Below are positions 1-7,249 of a DNA stretch of 37,397 bases, piece after piece. Each line of letters opens with the position of its first letter. Position 1 is the stretch's first letter. The stretch lies in NCBI GenBank assembly GCA_017460765.1, contig JAFUAK010000251.1, positions 1-37,397 of the forward strand, written 5' to 3'. The stretch comes from Prevotella sp. GTDB taxonomy: Bacteria > Bacteroidota > Bacteroidia > Bacteroidales > Bacteroidaceae. A model generated the notes under the pieces. The model saw nothing but the letters and a program-made list of their open reading frames with translations, was not told where the DNA came from and searched no databases. A program made the position numbers and the translations under genes.

Positions 1-400
1 GTTCAACCACAAATAACAAGCGTCATTGGATAAGGAAGCCAATGAGAAAACAGGAAGAGATCTGTTCGTAAGATAGGCACGGCTACCGGGAACGGCAGCA
101 CGGCTGACCTTAGAAAAGAGAAAAGAACACAAGAAAAGCCGTGACCAAAGACAAAGCCACAAACCACCGGCAAGCAAGAGAACCAAAAAGCGGAACCGAT
201 AGGATCAGCTGCCAGAACACGGAAGAAGAGGAGAAGATACGACAGAGAAACAAAGCCACAGACCGATTTAAGGGTCTGACAATAAAAGAGGGCGGATGAT
301 TGAGCCAGAATATTCTGTATAGAGTCTATATGGAAGGTTTAGAGCCAATTAAACAAAGGAGATAAGCCCGATCAGTTAAGAGGGAGTGTCGGAATTTCAC
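1..400. other. Gene-free, purine-rich flank of a putative integrated element
   Basis: No frame on either strand gives a credible protein; the only starts seen open very short frames. The plus strand is rich in A and G and differs from the pyrimidine-balanced coding DNA elsewhere in the window. A 15-base motif occurs twice with one mismatch, ACAAAGCCACAAACC at 151-165 and ACAAAGCCACAGACC at 250-264. The position, beyond the 3' end of an integrase gene, suggests the inside end of an integrated element, but this is inference. No RNA family was recognised. Confidence 0.4.
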
Positions 401-454
401 TTCAATCCGTGTTGACGTGTTTTATGTCCACACGTCCACAATTCATCATGATTT

Positions 455-484
455 CAAAACCACATGTTTTCGTGTCTTCATGTT
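455..484 (+). repeat. 30-bp direct repeat, copy 1
   Basis: It begins CAAAACCACATGTTTTC and ends CTTCATGTT. The second copy at 700-729 matches 29 of 30 bases; the difference is G here (CGTGTC) against A there (CATGTC). Confidence 0.75.
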
Positions 485-513
485 TTCAGAACATCATATT
501 TACATGCACACAC

Positions 514-527
514 GTACACATGTGTAC
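514..527. repeat. Perfect 14-bp palindrome GTACACATGTGTAC
   Basis: The sequence equals its own reverse complement. It shares the ACATGT core with the palindrome at 546-559, as expected for paired binding sites of a dimeric DNA-binding protein. Confidence 0.7.
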
Positions 528-545
528 ATTATTAAATATATACAT

Positions 546-559
546 GTTTACATGTAAAC
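546..559. repeat. Perfect 14-bp palindrome GTTTACATGTAAAC
   Basis: A self-complementary sequence with an ACATGT core, centred 32 bases (about three helical turns) from the centre of the palindrome at 514-527. Both could therefore be bound on the same face of the DNA. Confidence 0.7.
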
Positions 560-699
560 AAGAAACAATAAAACTAAAAAGCATGATAATTTCGGTTTTA
601 TGGCTGTTTAGGGCCTATTTGATGCGATTTTTAGCAGAAAATGAGGGTATTTCGAATATTATTACTACCTTTACAGCCGGAAACAACGAGGTTTGAAAA

Positions 700-729
700 C
701 AAAACCACATGTTTTCATGTCTTCATGTT
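700..729 (+). repeat. 30-bp direct repeat, copy 2
   Basis: It matches 455-484 at 29 of 30 positions, with starts 245 bases apart. TTGACAAATCAAC follows directly and is itself partly inverted (TTGA...TCAA). Confidence 0.75.
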
Positions 730-842
730 GACAAATCAACATTATTCACATGATTTCACGTTTTCAAAACGACAATTCCACATGTACGCACGTACACATG
801 TTGACATAAAAAAATAGTTCTTTGAAATATTGAAAGACTCTC

Positions 843-2018
843 CTAAATCTCGATTTTAGGCAGACTATCAAGGGCCTCCTTCTTCAGCTTGTCAACAGCG
901 CGAACATAAACCTCGACGTATTTCAAGCTGCTATGCCCCAAAAGGTCAGCTACGACCTTTACATTGGCACCATTGTTGAGTAACTGTGTTCCGAAACTAT
1001 GCCGTCCAGAGTGCCAGGTGATGTGCTTATCGATACCGACGGCATTCGTCCAGGCTTTGACATAGCGAATGCAATAATCGATGGATGGAAGATCAAAAAT
1101 GACGGTTTCATCGGTAGCATCCTCCGGTTTTTCGCCGATAATTGCGAGCAGAGTGTCGTTTAAGGGGATAACCACTCCACTTCTGCGGCTATGACCTTCA
1201 GTCTTCCTCTGCCTGAACGAAATCATCTTGTTCTCATAATCTATGTCACCGTATGACAAGACCTTCAGGTCGCAGAACCTGATACCAGAGAAGCAGGTCA
1301 TTGCAAAAGCACGGCGTATGACGGGATTTTCGCGGTCATAGGGTGTAGAGAACAGTTTCTGTAGTTCCTCGGCACTGAGGATGTCTTTTACAAGCATATC
1401 CTCCTTATTATCGAGAACTATGCCTTTACAGGGGTTCTCGCTGAATAAACCTTGTTCAACACCTGCAAGAATGACCTTTTTAAAGCGTCTGAACGCAGAA
1501 GAGACACCAGAACCTCGATGATGATCCTGGATGTACTGTGCAAATTCAGTCATCATCTTTTTATTGATATAACGAGGCTCAATCCTGGTTGTAAGATGCT
1601 GATATTGCTCGGCGAGGAATTTCTTGAAGTCATTGAAAACCATTTTGATGACTTTGATGTCCTTCTTCGGATATTTGTCGATGTAGGACTGAAAGAAATC
1701 CAAGAAGTTGACGGATCTCGACTTCTTCAAACGGTAGCCCTCTTTATTCTCCAGGAACTCCTGTTCGCGCTCAAATCGGATTTTGCGGGCCAAATCGATG
1801 GTTTCTTTGTTTTTCTGTCTCTGGGCAGTTGTTCTTGGATTGGCCATGATATACAAGGAAAGGGTTTCTTTCCTGCGTATGCAGGAGCCATTATCCTCCT
1901 TATAGCCTATCTTGTATTCGAGATAAAGACTGTACTCAGATCCATCTTTGATAGGTTTCTTCAGTAGTCTGGGGTTGCCAGGCTCAATAAGGAACATGTT
2001 TTTGCCTTTTTCTGCCAT
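843..2018 (-). CDS. Tyrosine recombinase / integrase of an integrated element
   Basis: A 391-residue site-specific recombinase of the Bacteroidota integrase type, expected to catalyse strand exchange between attachment sites. Residues about 1-95 resemble the arm-DNA-binding region, about 100-200 the SAM-like core-binding domain, and 215-391 the catalytic domain. Visible catalytic residues are Arg247 (SGIRFCD), His336 and Arg339 (WHSGRH), His362 (LLGHSS) and the nucleophile Tyr371 (VEVYVR). A Lys near 272 could be the beta-hairpin lysine. All appear intact, so the enzyme is probably active. The ATG at 2018 lies 29 bases from a TAnnTTTG promoter element. The gene's 5' end faces the 3' end of tRNA-Arg, the usual layout for an element inserted in a tRNA gene. 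Confidence 0.93.
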   Translation of the reverse strand: MAEKGKNMFLIEPGNPRLLKKPIKDGSEYSLYLEYKIGYKEDNGSCIRRKETLSLYIMANPRTTAQRQKNKETIDLARKIRFEREQEFLENKEGYRLKKSRSVNFLDFFQSYIDKYPKKDIKVIKMVFNDFKKFLAEQYQHLTTRIEPRYINKKMMTEFAQYIQDHHRGSGVSSAFRRFKKVILAGVEQGLFSENPCKGIVLDNKEDMLVKDILSAEELQKLFSTPYDRENPVIRRAFAMTCFSGIRFCDLKVLSYGDIDYENKMISFRQRKTEGHSRRSGVVIPLNDTLLAIIGEKPEDATDETVIFDLPSIDYCIRYVKAWTNAVGIDKHITWHSGRHSFGTQLLNNGANVKVVADLLGHSSLKYVEVYVRAVDKLKKEALDSLPKIEI

Positions 2019-2022
2019 CGTA

Positions 2023-2037
2023 TTTTCTTTTATTTTC
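2023..2037 (+). repeat. Candidate integrase-binding repeat, copy 1
   Basis: TTTTCTTTTATTTTC lies directly upstream of the integrase start codon. The same 15 bases occur in inverted orientation at 2129-2143, and 14 of them occur again at 2203-2216. The sequence is AT-rich, so chance similarity is possible for any single copy, but three long matches in 200 bases are notable. Confidence 0.5.
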
Positions 2038-2047
2038 CGTTTGTGTG

Positions 2048-2055
2048 CAAAGGTA
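2048..2055 (-). promoter_or_regulatory. -7 promoter element of the integrase gene
   Basis: The minus strand reads TACCTTTG, matching the Bacteroidota -7 consensus TAnnTTTG, and gives a leader of roughly 25 bases before the integrase ATG. No clear -33 TTTG is visible. It lies between two of the candidate recombinase-binding repeats, so the recombinase could repress its own gene. Confidence 0.65.
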
Positions 2056-2128
2056 ATAAAAAGAATTGATTCAGGGTGTAGAAAAGGTGTAGTTTTTAGC
2101 AGAATTTAGGAAAAATGTTACAAATTGA

Positions 2129-2143
2129 GAAAATAAAAGAAAA
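2129..2143 (-). repeat. Candidate integrase-binding repeat, copy 2 (inverted)
   Basis: The minus strand reads TTTTCTTTTATTTTC, identical over 15 bases to 2023-2037 and in opposite orientation. Confidence 0.5.
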
Positions 2144-2202
2144 CGGAAAAATTGAGTAACAAGCTGAAAATCATAACATTTATCTCCCGACTTTGCTTTT
2201 GG

Positions 2203-2216
2203 TTTCTTTTATTTTC
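2203..2216 (+). repeat. Candidate integrase-binding repeat, copy 3, next to tRNA 3' end
   Basis: TTTCTTTTATTTTC lies 10 bases from the 3' end of tRNA-Arg, in direct orientation to copy 1. Its position at the tRNA boundary is where an attachment core and its flanking sites would be expected. Confidence 0.5.
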
Positions 2217-2226
2217 TGCTCGTCTG

Positions 2227-2298
2227 TACCCCGACCGAGAATCGAACTCGGAACTAAGCTTTAGGAGAGCCTTGTTATATCCATTTAACTATCAGGGC
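2227..2298 (-). tRNA. tRNA-Arg (anticodon CCT)
   Basis: The minus strand folds as a full cloverleaf of 72 bases: acceptor GCCCTGA/TCGGGGT with terminal and internal G-U pairs, D stem GTTA/TAAC, anticodon stem AGGCT/AGCTT with loop CTCCTAA, and T arm CCGAG-TTCGATT-CTCGG. The anticodon CCT occupies plus-strand bases 2263-2265 and reads AGG codons. The discriminator base is A and CCA is not encoded. The 3' half, next to the integrase, is the likely attachment site of the element on the left; the gene is intact, so the element must have restored the tRNA end on insertion. Confidence 0.95.
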
Positions 2299-2314
2299 AT
2301 GCGCTTTTCAGGTG

Positions 2315-2345
2315 CAAAGATACGGAGAAAACGCGAATTGGCAAA
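2315..2345 (-). promoter_or_regulatory. Promoter of tRNA-Arg
   Basis: The minus strand has TTTG (2342-2345), 19 bases, then TATCTTTG (2315-2322), a full match to the Bacteroidota -33/-7 pattern, ending 16 bases before the mature tRNA 5' end. Confidence 0.75.
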
Positions 2346-2367
2346 ATTCTACGGCATTTATTTTCCG

Positions 2368-2450
2368 ATAAGTGCCACTTATTGCGCAATAACCCTGCCT
2401 TATTTCTGAATAAGTGGCACTTATCAGGGAATAACCTTCCCTTATTCAGA
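2368..2450. repeat. Nested inverted repeats between tRNA-Arg promoter and GH28 gene end
   Basis: ATAAGTGCCACTTATT (2368-2383) is the exact reverse complement of AATAAGTGGCACTTAT (2409-2424), and each arm is itself close to palindromic. TTATTGCGCAATAA (2379-2392) is a perfect palindrome. TTCTGAATAAG (about 2405-2414) is inverted at 2441-2450 and covers the GH28 stop codon. The block could act as a transcription end for the minus-strand GH28 gene or be a dispersed palindromic repeat; there is no clean T tract to prove a terminator. Confidence 0.6.
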
Positions 2451-3812
2451 ATCCTCGCACACGATGTCAGGACGGGCGTCAGGTTCTACCGTCTCTACAA
2501 AGAGATTCTCTATCTGAACGTTTCGCGCATGGCGCACGAAGAAACCCTTCGCAGGGAGGTTGCCCCACATCGTAGCCTCAGGGTATTCCTTCTCTTTCTC
2601 GTCCTTTACAGATTCTACAATTTTCGCCATTTCATCGGTATTTACGCCTCCCTTATGATGGATGGATATGTCCGACAGCCAGACGTTCTCTACAGGATAG
2701 CCAGGCAGTCCTGTGATGCTGCAGCCCATCGAACCTGCATTGCGGATCTGAATATGGTTGAGACGGATACCATTGATCCTGCCCACATGATCGACGGGAA
2801 CGATATGCTCCATATTGGCCCCGTCGGAGAGGTAGCCGCGCCCACGATTGCCCAAACGGATGAAAATGGGTGACTCCGTACCTTCAACGGTGAAGTCGGA
2901 GACGCTGACATTCTCAAGCACGCCGCCGTCGACAATCTCCAACGAGATAGCCGAAGAGCCAATCCACTGGCCGAAAAACTTCTCCCGCTGGTCGCTGCTG
3001 GGTTTCACCACGATGCCGGAGATATTGATGTTGCGGAAGCCACCGTTAGTCTCTGTGCCGAGTTTGACGGCATTGCAGTGGCTCGACACCACGCAGTCGC
3101 TGATGCGGATATTCTCGCAGAGACGGGGCGAGGTCGACTTGAGCGTAATGCCGTCGTCATCGCTGTCGGCAATCATGCCACGCACAATCACCTCATGGCA
3201 ACCGTCGAGGTCAAGGGCATCGTTGTTGTAGTTATTGCGGTTAAAAACCCTGATTCCATCGATAGTAAGACGGTCGCAGGCCAGATAGTGCTGCATCCAG
3301 CAGCCGCTGTTCTTCAGCGTGATATCCTTGATGGAGATATCCTCGCTTTGGATAAAGCGCAGCAGGTGGGGCCGCGTGATGCCCTCGTCATTCCAAGAGA
3401 GTTTTTGGAAAGCGCGCCCGCGGCCATCGATAGTGCCATAGCCATCGATGACGACATCGTGTACCTTATCGGCATAGATCAGTTGGATAGTGCTTGTCTG
3501 CGTACGAAGCGACAAAAAGTCCGATTTCATCGGCATATAGTCATTCAAGTCCGTACTGCCATAAAGGGTCGCACCCTGTTCCAGATGGAGGTGGACATCA
3601 CTGCGGAGCACAATGCTGCCGATCTTATAGTTGCCAGCAGGCACCAGCACCCTGCCGCCCCCTGCCTGAGAGCAGTCGTCGATGGCTTGCTGCAGAGCAT
3701 GGGTACTGAGCACCGTCGTATCCGACTTGGCGCCATAGTTCAGGATATTATAATCTGCGCCCTTGGCTGACAGCGCTCCGAAGAGCAGGATGATGAGAAT
3801 AGATTGCTTCAT
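2442..3812 (-). CDS. Secreted glycoside hydrolase family 28-like (polygalacturonase-like) protein
   Basis: A 456-residue secreted right-handed beta-helix protein, probably cleaving galacturonic-acid-containing pectin or a similar polysaccharide in the periplasm or outside. The chosen ATG at 3812 starts a clear signal peptide (MKQSILIILLFGALSAKG). An in-frame ATG 81 bases upstream would put a non-signal stretch in front and lies above the -7 element. The mature start YNILNYGAKSD...T.ALQQAIDDC.. is the usual beta-helix cap of pectin-active GH28 enzymes. Candidate catalytic acids sit in NNDALDLDG and DSDDDGITLKS, and SSHCNAVKLGTE follows where GH28 has its conserved His motif, here without the usual HG. 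Exact substrate is not readable. It is divergent from the phosphatase gene. Confidence 0.8.
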   Translation of the reverse strand: MKQSILIILLFGALSAKGADYNILNYGAKSDTTVLSTHALQQAIDDCSQAGGGRVLVPAGNYKIGSIVLRSDVHLHLEQGATLYGSTDLNDYMPMKSDFLSLRTQTSTIQLIYADKVHDVVIDGYGTIDGRGRAFQKLSWNDEGITRPHLLRFIQSEDISIKDITLKNSGCWMQHYLACDRLTIDGIRVFNRNNYNNDALDLDGCHEVIVRGMIADSDDDGITLKSTSPRLCENIRISDCVVSSHCNAVKLGTETNGGFRNINISGIVVKPSSDQREKFFGQWIGSSAISLEIVDGGVLENVSVSDFTVEGTESPIFIRLGNRGRGYLSDGANMEHIVPVDHVGRINGIRLNHIQIRNAGSMGCSITGLPGYPVENVWLSDISIHHKGGVNTDEMAKIVESVKDEKEKEYPEATMWGNLPAKGFFVRHARNVQIENLFVETVEPDARPDIVCEDSE

Positions 3813-3841
3813 CTTACACCTTATTAATAATATAGATGGTG

Positions 3842-3849
3842 CAAAGATA
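3842..3849 (-). promoter_or_regulatory. -7 promoter element of the GH28-like gene
   Basis: The minus strand reads TATCTTTG, matching TAnnTTTG, about 30 bases before the chosen ATG. This supports the shorter start at 3812, since the longer one would begin upstream of the promoter element. Confidence 0.7.
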
Positions 3850-3870
3850 CAAAAATATTCCGAAATCTCC

Positions 3871-3901
3871 TTGTTTGTTTGGGGAATATTCACTACCTTT
3901 G
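3871..3901 (+). promoter_or_regulatory. Promoter of the phosphatase-GH43 pair
   Basis: TTG/TTTG words at 3871-3877 are followed by TACCTTTG at 3894-3901, 29 bases before the phosphatase ATG. It is back-to-back with the GH28 promoter, so the two units could share control. Confidence 0.7.
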
Positions 3902-3930
3902 CACAGCAATTACCCTAAAAACCAAACGAA

Positions 3931-5202
3931 ATGAAGAAATTATTCATTACCCTAACCATCACATGCATGAGTATGACGGCTGTTGCACAGGGCATTTCCG
4001 CCCTCGACCAGTTGAAGGCCAACCCCAGGAAAGCCTACGGCACGGACTATCCCTACCAGCAGGACGCCGTCACGCTGACCAAGGCCCCGAAAGGCTACAA
4101 GCCCTTCTACATCAGTCACTATGCCCGCCACGGCTCACGTTACTTCTGGGCACCGTACCTCTATACGGAACTGGACTCGCTGCTGAATGTGGCCCACCGA
4201 CGCCACCAACTCACCCCGATGGGCGAGGATCTTCGTGACAAGTTCAAGACCTATAAGCAGGAATTCTTGACGGGTGTCACCGAACTGACACAAGTCGGCT
4301 GGGAACAGCATCAGAGCATCGCCCGCACCATGTACAACCGCTTCCCAGAGGTATTCAAGAAAGGCGGCAACGTGATGGCTGTCAGTTCCCTCGCTGGGCG
4401 CTGCGTCATCAGCATGTCAGCCTTCTGCCAGGAACTGGTGCAGTGTAATCCGAAAATCGAGATCCGTGAGCAGTCGTCGCGCTTCACCCTCGACGCTGTG
4501 GTGCCAGGCGACAGGCAGAACCCCATCAAGCACCACTACCCCAAGGACATGAAGCCCCGCTACGAGAAAAACCGCGACCAGTTCAAATCATCTAACGCGC
4601 TGAACGACAAGGCGGTTTCGCAAGTCTTCACCAGTACCGACAGTCTGCCCTACAGCCCTAAGCGTATCGCCGAGCACATCATCGAACTCTACACTTCGCT
4701 GCCCAGCATCCAGCACGAGGGCATGATGGACGGCATCCTGACAGACGAGGACATCGTGAACCAGTGGGAAGAGATCAACCTCGGCACCTACTCTTGGGTG
4801 TTCGGACTGCAATACGAGACGATTCCCATCCTGGAGGACTTCATCAAGAAGGCCGATGCCGTCATCAGCGGAGAGAGCGACCATTTGGCCGACCTGCGCT
4901 TCGGCCACGACACCTGCATCGGGCCCCTGACGGTGCTGATGGGCATCAACGGTGCCGACCTCGACCCAGAGGATCCCTACGAGGTAAAGAACGTCTACCA
5001 GAACTGGGAGACCTGCAAGGCCTGCAATATCCAACTGGTGTTCTATCGCGGTAAGAAAGCAACTGACGATATTCTCGTAAAATGCCTGTTGAACGGCTGT
5101 GAGGCTACGCTGCCCGTTCCCACGACGCAGGCACCTTATTATAAATGGTCTGACTTCCGCGATTTCTACACGCAGCGCATCCAGAACGTTCCAACTAACT
5201 AA
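3931..5202 (+). CDS. Secreted histidine acid phosphatase (MINPP/phytase-like)
   Basis: A 423-residue secreted phosphomonoesterase of the histidine phosphatase superfamily, clade 2. A signal peptide (residues 1-19, ending AVAQ) is followed by the catalytic RHGxR motif in HYARHGSRYF, whose His forms the phosphohistidine. The C-terminal HDT in FGHDTCIGPL supplies the proton donor region; Bacteroidota homologues with this pattern are multiple inositol-polyphosphate phosphatases that degrade phytate. Substrate is inferred from the family and not proven here. It starts 30 bases after a TAnnTTTG element and is followed after 13 bases by the GH43 gene, probably in one transcript. Release of phosphate from plant material would fit with the neighbouring polysaccharide enzymes. 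Confidence 0.85.
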   Translation: MKKLFITLTITCMSMTAVAQGISALDQLKANPRKAYGTDYPYQQDAVTLTKAPKGYKPFYISHYARHGSRYFWAPYLYTELDSLLNVAHRRHQLTPMGEDLRDKFKTYKQEFLTGVTELTQVGWEQHQSIARTMYNRFPEVFKKGGNVMAVSSLAGRCVISMSAFCQELVQCNPKIEIREQSSRFTLDAVVPGDRQNPIKHHYPKDMKPRYEKNRDQFKSSNALNDKAVSQVFTSTDSLPYSPKRIAEHIIELYTSLPSIQHEGMMDGILTDEDIVNQWEEINLGTYSWVFGLQYETIPILEDFIKKADAVISGESDHLADLRFGHDTCIGPLTVLMGINGADLDPEDPYEVKNVYQNWETCKACNIQLVFYRGKKATDDILVKCLLNGCEATLPVPTTQAPYYKWSDFRDFYTQRIQNVPTN

Positions 5203-5215
5203 ACCATAAAGAAAG

Positions 5216-7249
5216 ATGAAAAGACTCCTATTACTCCCCCTGCTGCTCTTAGCCGCACTTTCGGCCAATGCCCAGAATCCGTATCTTCCTCTGTGGGAAC
5301 ACCTTCCCGATGGCGAACCCCGTGTGTTCGAGGATCCTGACAACCCAGGCAAACTGCGTGCCTATATCATTGGCTCGCACGATACGAAGTACACGGACTA
5401 CTGCGGCAGCGACATCCGCATGTGGTCGGCTCCTGTGGAGGATCTTACCCAGTGGCGCGACGAAGGCCCCATCTTCTCGTGGTACGTCGACGGCCAGTGG
5501 GACATTATGTTCGCCCCCGACCTCGTGGAGGTGAAAGACAAGGCGACAGGCAAGAAGACCTATTACCTGTATCCTCACTCCCGCGGATGGCAGCGCGTGC
5601 CGATGGTGTGCAAGGGCGACCGTCCCAACGGACCTTTTACTCCCATCAACCTGACAGACGACGGGCGCCAGTGCCTGCCTGGCTCACTGATCGACTTCGA
5701 CCCCAGCGTCTTTATCGAGCCTGTCACCAACAAGAAGGACAAGGACTACGACAAGGGTTTCCGCGCCTACGTGTTCTACGGTTTCCAGCATTCGACGGCC
5801 TGTGAACTCGACCAGAATACGATGTACTCCAAGCGCGAGGGTACCGAACTCATCGACCCCTTCATCCCTGCCAGCAGCCGCGACGGCAAACTGCTTGACA
5901 AGGAGGGCTCAGAGTACAAGGCACTCTACAAAGGACAGAATCCGCTCGACTTCAACTTCTTCGAAGCCTCCTCCATCCGTCAGGTGGGCAACAAGTACGT
6001 GATGGTGTTCTCTGGCTATAGCGGTACGGAATACGGCCTCGGTGCCACGAACTCCGCCCTGCGCTATGCCTTCGGCGACACGCCGCTGGGGCCCTGGCGC
6101 TCTGGTGGCGTGCTGGTTGACTCGCGCGGCGTGGTGCCCAACGAAGACGGTTCACATCTGATAACGACAAACGCCGGGCACAACACCCACGGCTCTCTGC
6201 AGGAAATCAACGGCCAGTGGTACGTGTTCTATCACCGTCCCCCTCGCGGCTTCGGCTTTGCCCGTCAGGCGATGGTGGCTCCTGTGAAGATTACATGGGA
6301 TAAGAAGAAGGTGGCCGACGGCGGCATGGTGCGCATCGTAGGCTACGATCCCTATACGAAGGATAACGAGTGGACGGCAGCAGCCACCGACGGCATGACC
6401 TATACGGGTGCAGAGGTCACCAGTGAGGGTTTCCAGATCTACGGCCTGCCTCCCTATCAATACTACTCTGCTGGTATCGCCTGTTTTATGACTGGCGGCA
6501 CGAACAGCAACGAATGGATGCAGGACAACCACGACGTGTGGAACAATTCGATGGATCTGGCAGGTATCACCAATGGCGGTATCGTCGGCTTCAAGTATTT
6601 CGGCTTCGGCGGTCTGGCCAATGCCACGAAGGGGCTGAATCCCTTTGAAGGCACGAAGGCAGGCGACGGTACAACGCTGAACCTGAACCTGACACCTCGC
6701 GGACACGGGGCCTTCAAGATTCACGTGCGCCTGGACAATCCCTGGAACGGACAGGAACTTGGTCTCATCGAGGTTTCCGCCGATGCTCAGCGCACCGCCA
6801 GGACCTATCAGTTGGCCGTACCTGCCGTGGAGGGTCTGACGGGCAAGCACGCCCTCTACCTCGTAGCAGACGGCCCGGAGGTGAAGGAGCCTGAGCGCCC
6901 GCAGTGGATGCGCCGCATGCCCCAGCGCCCAGAGGGCCTGTTCGACTTGCACGGCATCGGCTTCACGAAGGCTGGCGCTACAATCAACGTTCCCACAGTG
7001 CCTCAGGTCACCATTACGGCAGACGGTCAGAAGTTGAGCATCCCTGCCTCGCCCATCTATATGACCAATGCCAACGGCTATAAAGAATGTACCCACTACC
7101 AGGTCTACGGCAAACTGAACGATAAGTCACAATTGAAAGCCATAGCGTCCGACCCTGCCGTAAAGTTGGATGTGAGTAAAATCGTTGAGGGCCGCGCCAC
7201 GATTAAGGCGACCTATAACGGAAAGACCAAGATTTATCTGATCAACTAA
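5216..7249 (+). CDS. Secreted glycoside hydrolase family 43-type protein
   Basis: A 677-residue secreted enzyme, likely an arabinofuranosidase or xylosidase acting on plant polysaccharide side chains. Residues 1-19 form a signal peptide (LLLLAALSANAQ). Residues about 25-375 show the five-bladed propeller pattern of GH43: acidic residues in FEDPDNPG and SLIDFDPSVFIE, and a probable acid Glu in NFFEASSIRQVG, plus the NTHGSLQEINGQWYVFYHR stretch typical of the family. The remaining 300 residues resemble carbohydrate-binding and beta-sandwich modules (GFKYFGFGG..., then a Gly/Asn-rich portion) but are not assigned with confidence. The stop codon overlaps the convergent MalY-type gene by 8 bases. 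Confidence 0.82.
   Translation: MKRLLLLPLLLLAALSANAQNPYLPLWEHLPDGEPRVFEDPDNPGKLRAYIIGSHDTKYTDYCGSDIRMWSAPVEDLTQWRDEGPIFSWYVDGQWDIMFAPDLVEVKDKATGKKTYYLYPHSRGWQRVPMVCKGDRPNGPFTPINLTDDGRQCLPGSLIDFDPSVFIEPVTNKKDKDYDKGFRAYVFYGFQHSTACELDQNTMYSKREGTELIDPFIPASSRDGKLLDKEGSEYKALYKGQNPLDFNFFEASSIRQVGNKYVMVFSGYSGTEYGLGATNSALRYAFGDTPLGPWRSGGVLVDSRGVVPNEDGSHLITTNAGHNTHGSLQEINGQWYVFYHRPPRGFGFARQAMVAPVKITWDKKKVADGGMVRIVGYDPYTKDNEWTAAATDGMTYTGAEVTSEGFQIYGLPPYQYYSAGIACFMTGGTNSNEWMQDNHDVWNNSMDLAGITNGGIVGFKYFGFGGLANATKGLNPFEGTKAGDGTTLNLNLTPRGHGAFKIHVRLDNPWNGQELGLIEVSADAQRTARTYQLAVPAVEGLTGKHALYLVADGPEVKEPERPQWMRRMPQRPEGLFDLHGIGFTKAGATINVPTVPQVTITADGQKLSIPASPIYMTNANGYKECTHYQVYGKLNDKSQLKAIASDPAVKLDVSKIVEGRATIKATYNGKTKIYLIN

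Larger units (their letters stand above)
411..815. repeat. Cluster of ACATGT-centred palindromes and direct repeats
   Basis: This AT-rich stretch carries many copies of ACATGT, CACATG, TTCATGT and ACGT-type words. Two perfect 14-base palindromes, GTACACATGTGTAC (514-527) and GTTTACATGTAAAC (546-559), lie 18 bases apart. A near-palindrome, TGTACG-CA-CGTACA, lies near 780-795. A 30-base sequence is repeated at 455-484 and 700-729. It lies just downstream of the integrase 3' end. Iterated palindromes of this kind can be repressor operators, excisionase or recombinase arm sites, or replication/partition sites; the sequence does not decide which. A 95-codon open frame across it (409-696) is low-complexity and probably meaningless. 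Confidence 0.6.

Noticed and set aside
409..696. A 95-codon open frame on the plus strand across the palindrome cluster.
   Set aside because: The predicted protein is low-complexity (runs of Thr, Cys, His, Met from ACATGT words), has no family resemblance and no promoter; it is a by-product of the repeats.
411..815. CRISPR-like appearance of repeated sequence.
   Set aside because: Only two long repeat copies exist, the spacing is irregular and no cas gene is near.
820..842. Weak hairpin around TCTTTGAAATATTGAAAGA after the integrase stop as a terminator.
   Set aside because: The stem is short and interrupted by mismatches; the nearby T run on the minus strand is not directly adjacent.
6152..7096. 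A 314-codon minus-strand frame opposite the GH43-type gene.
   Set aside because: It is a mirror frame of a gene with a signal peptide and catalytic motifs; no promoter or family match.
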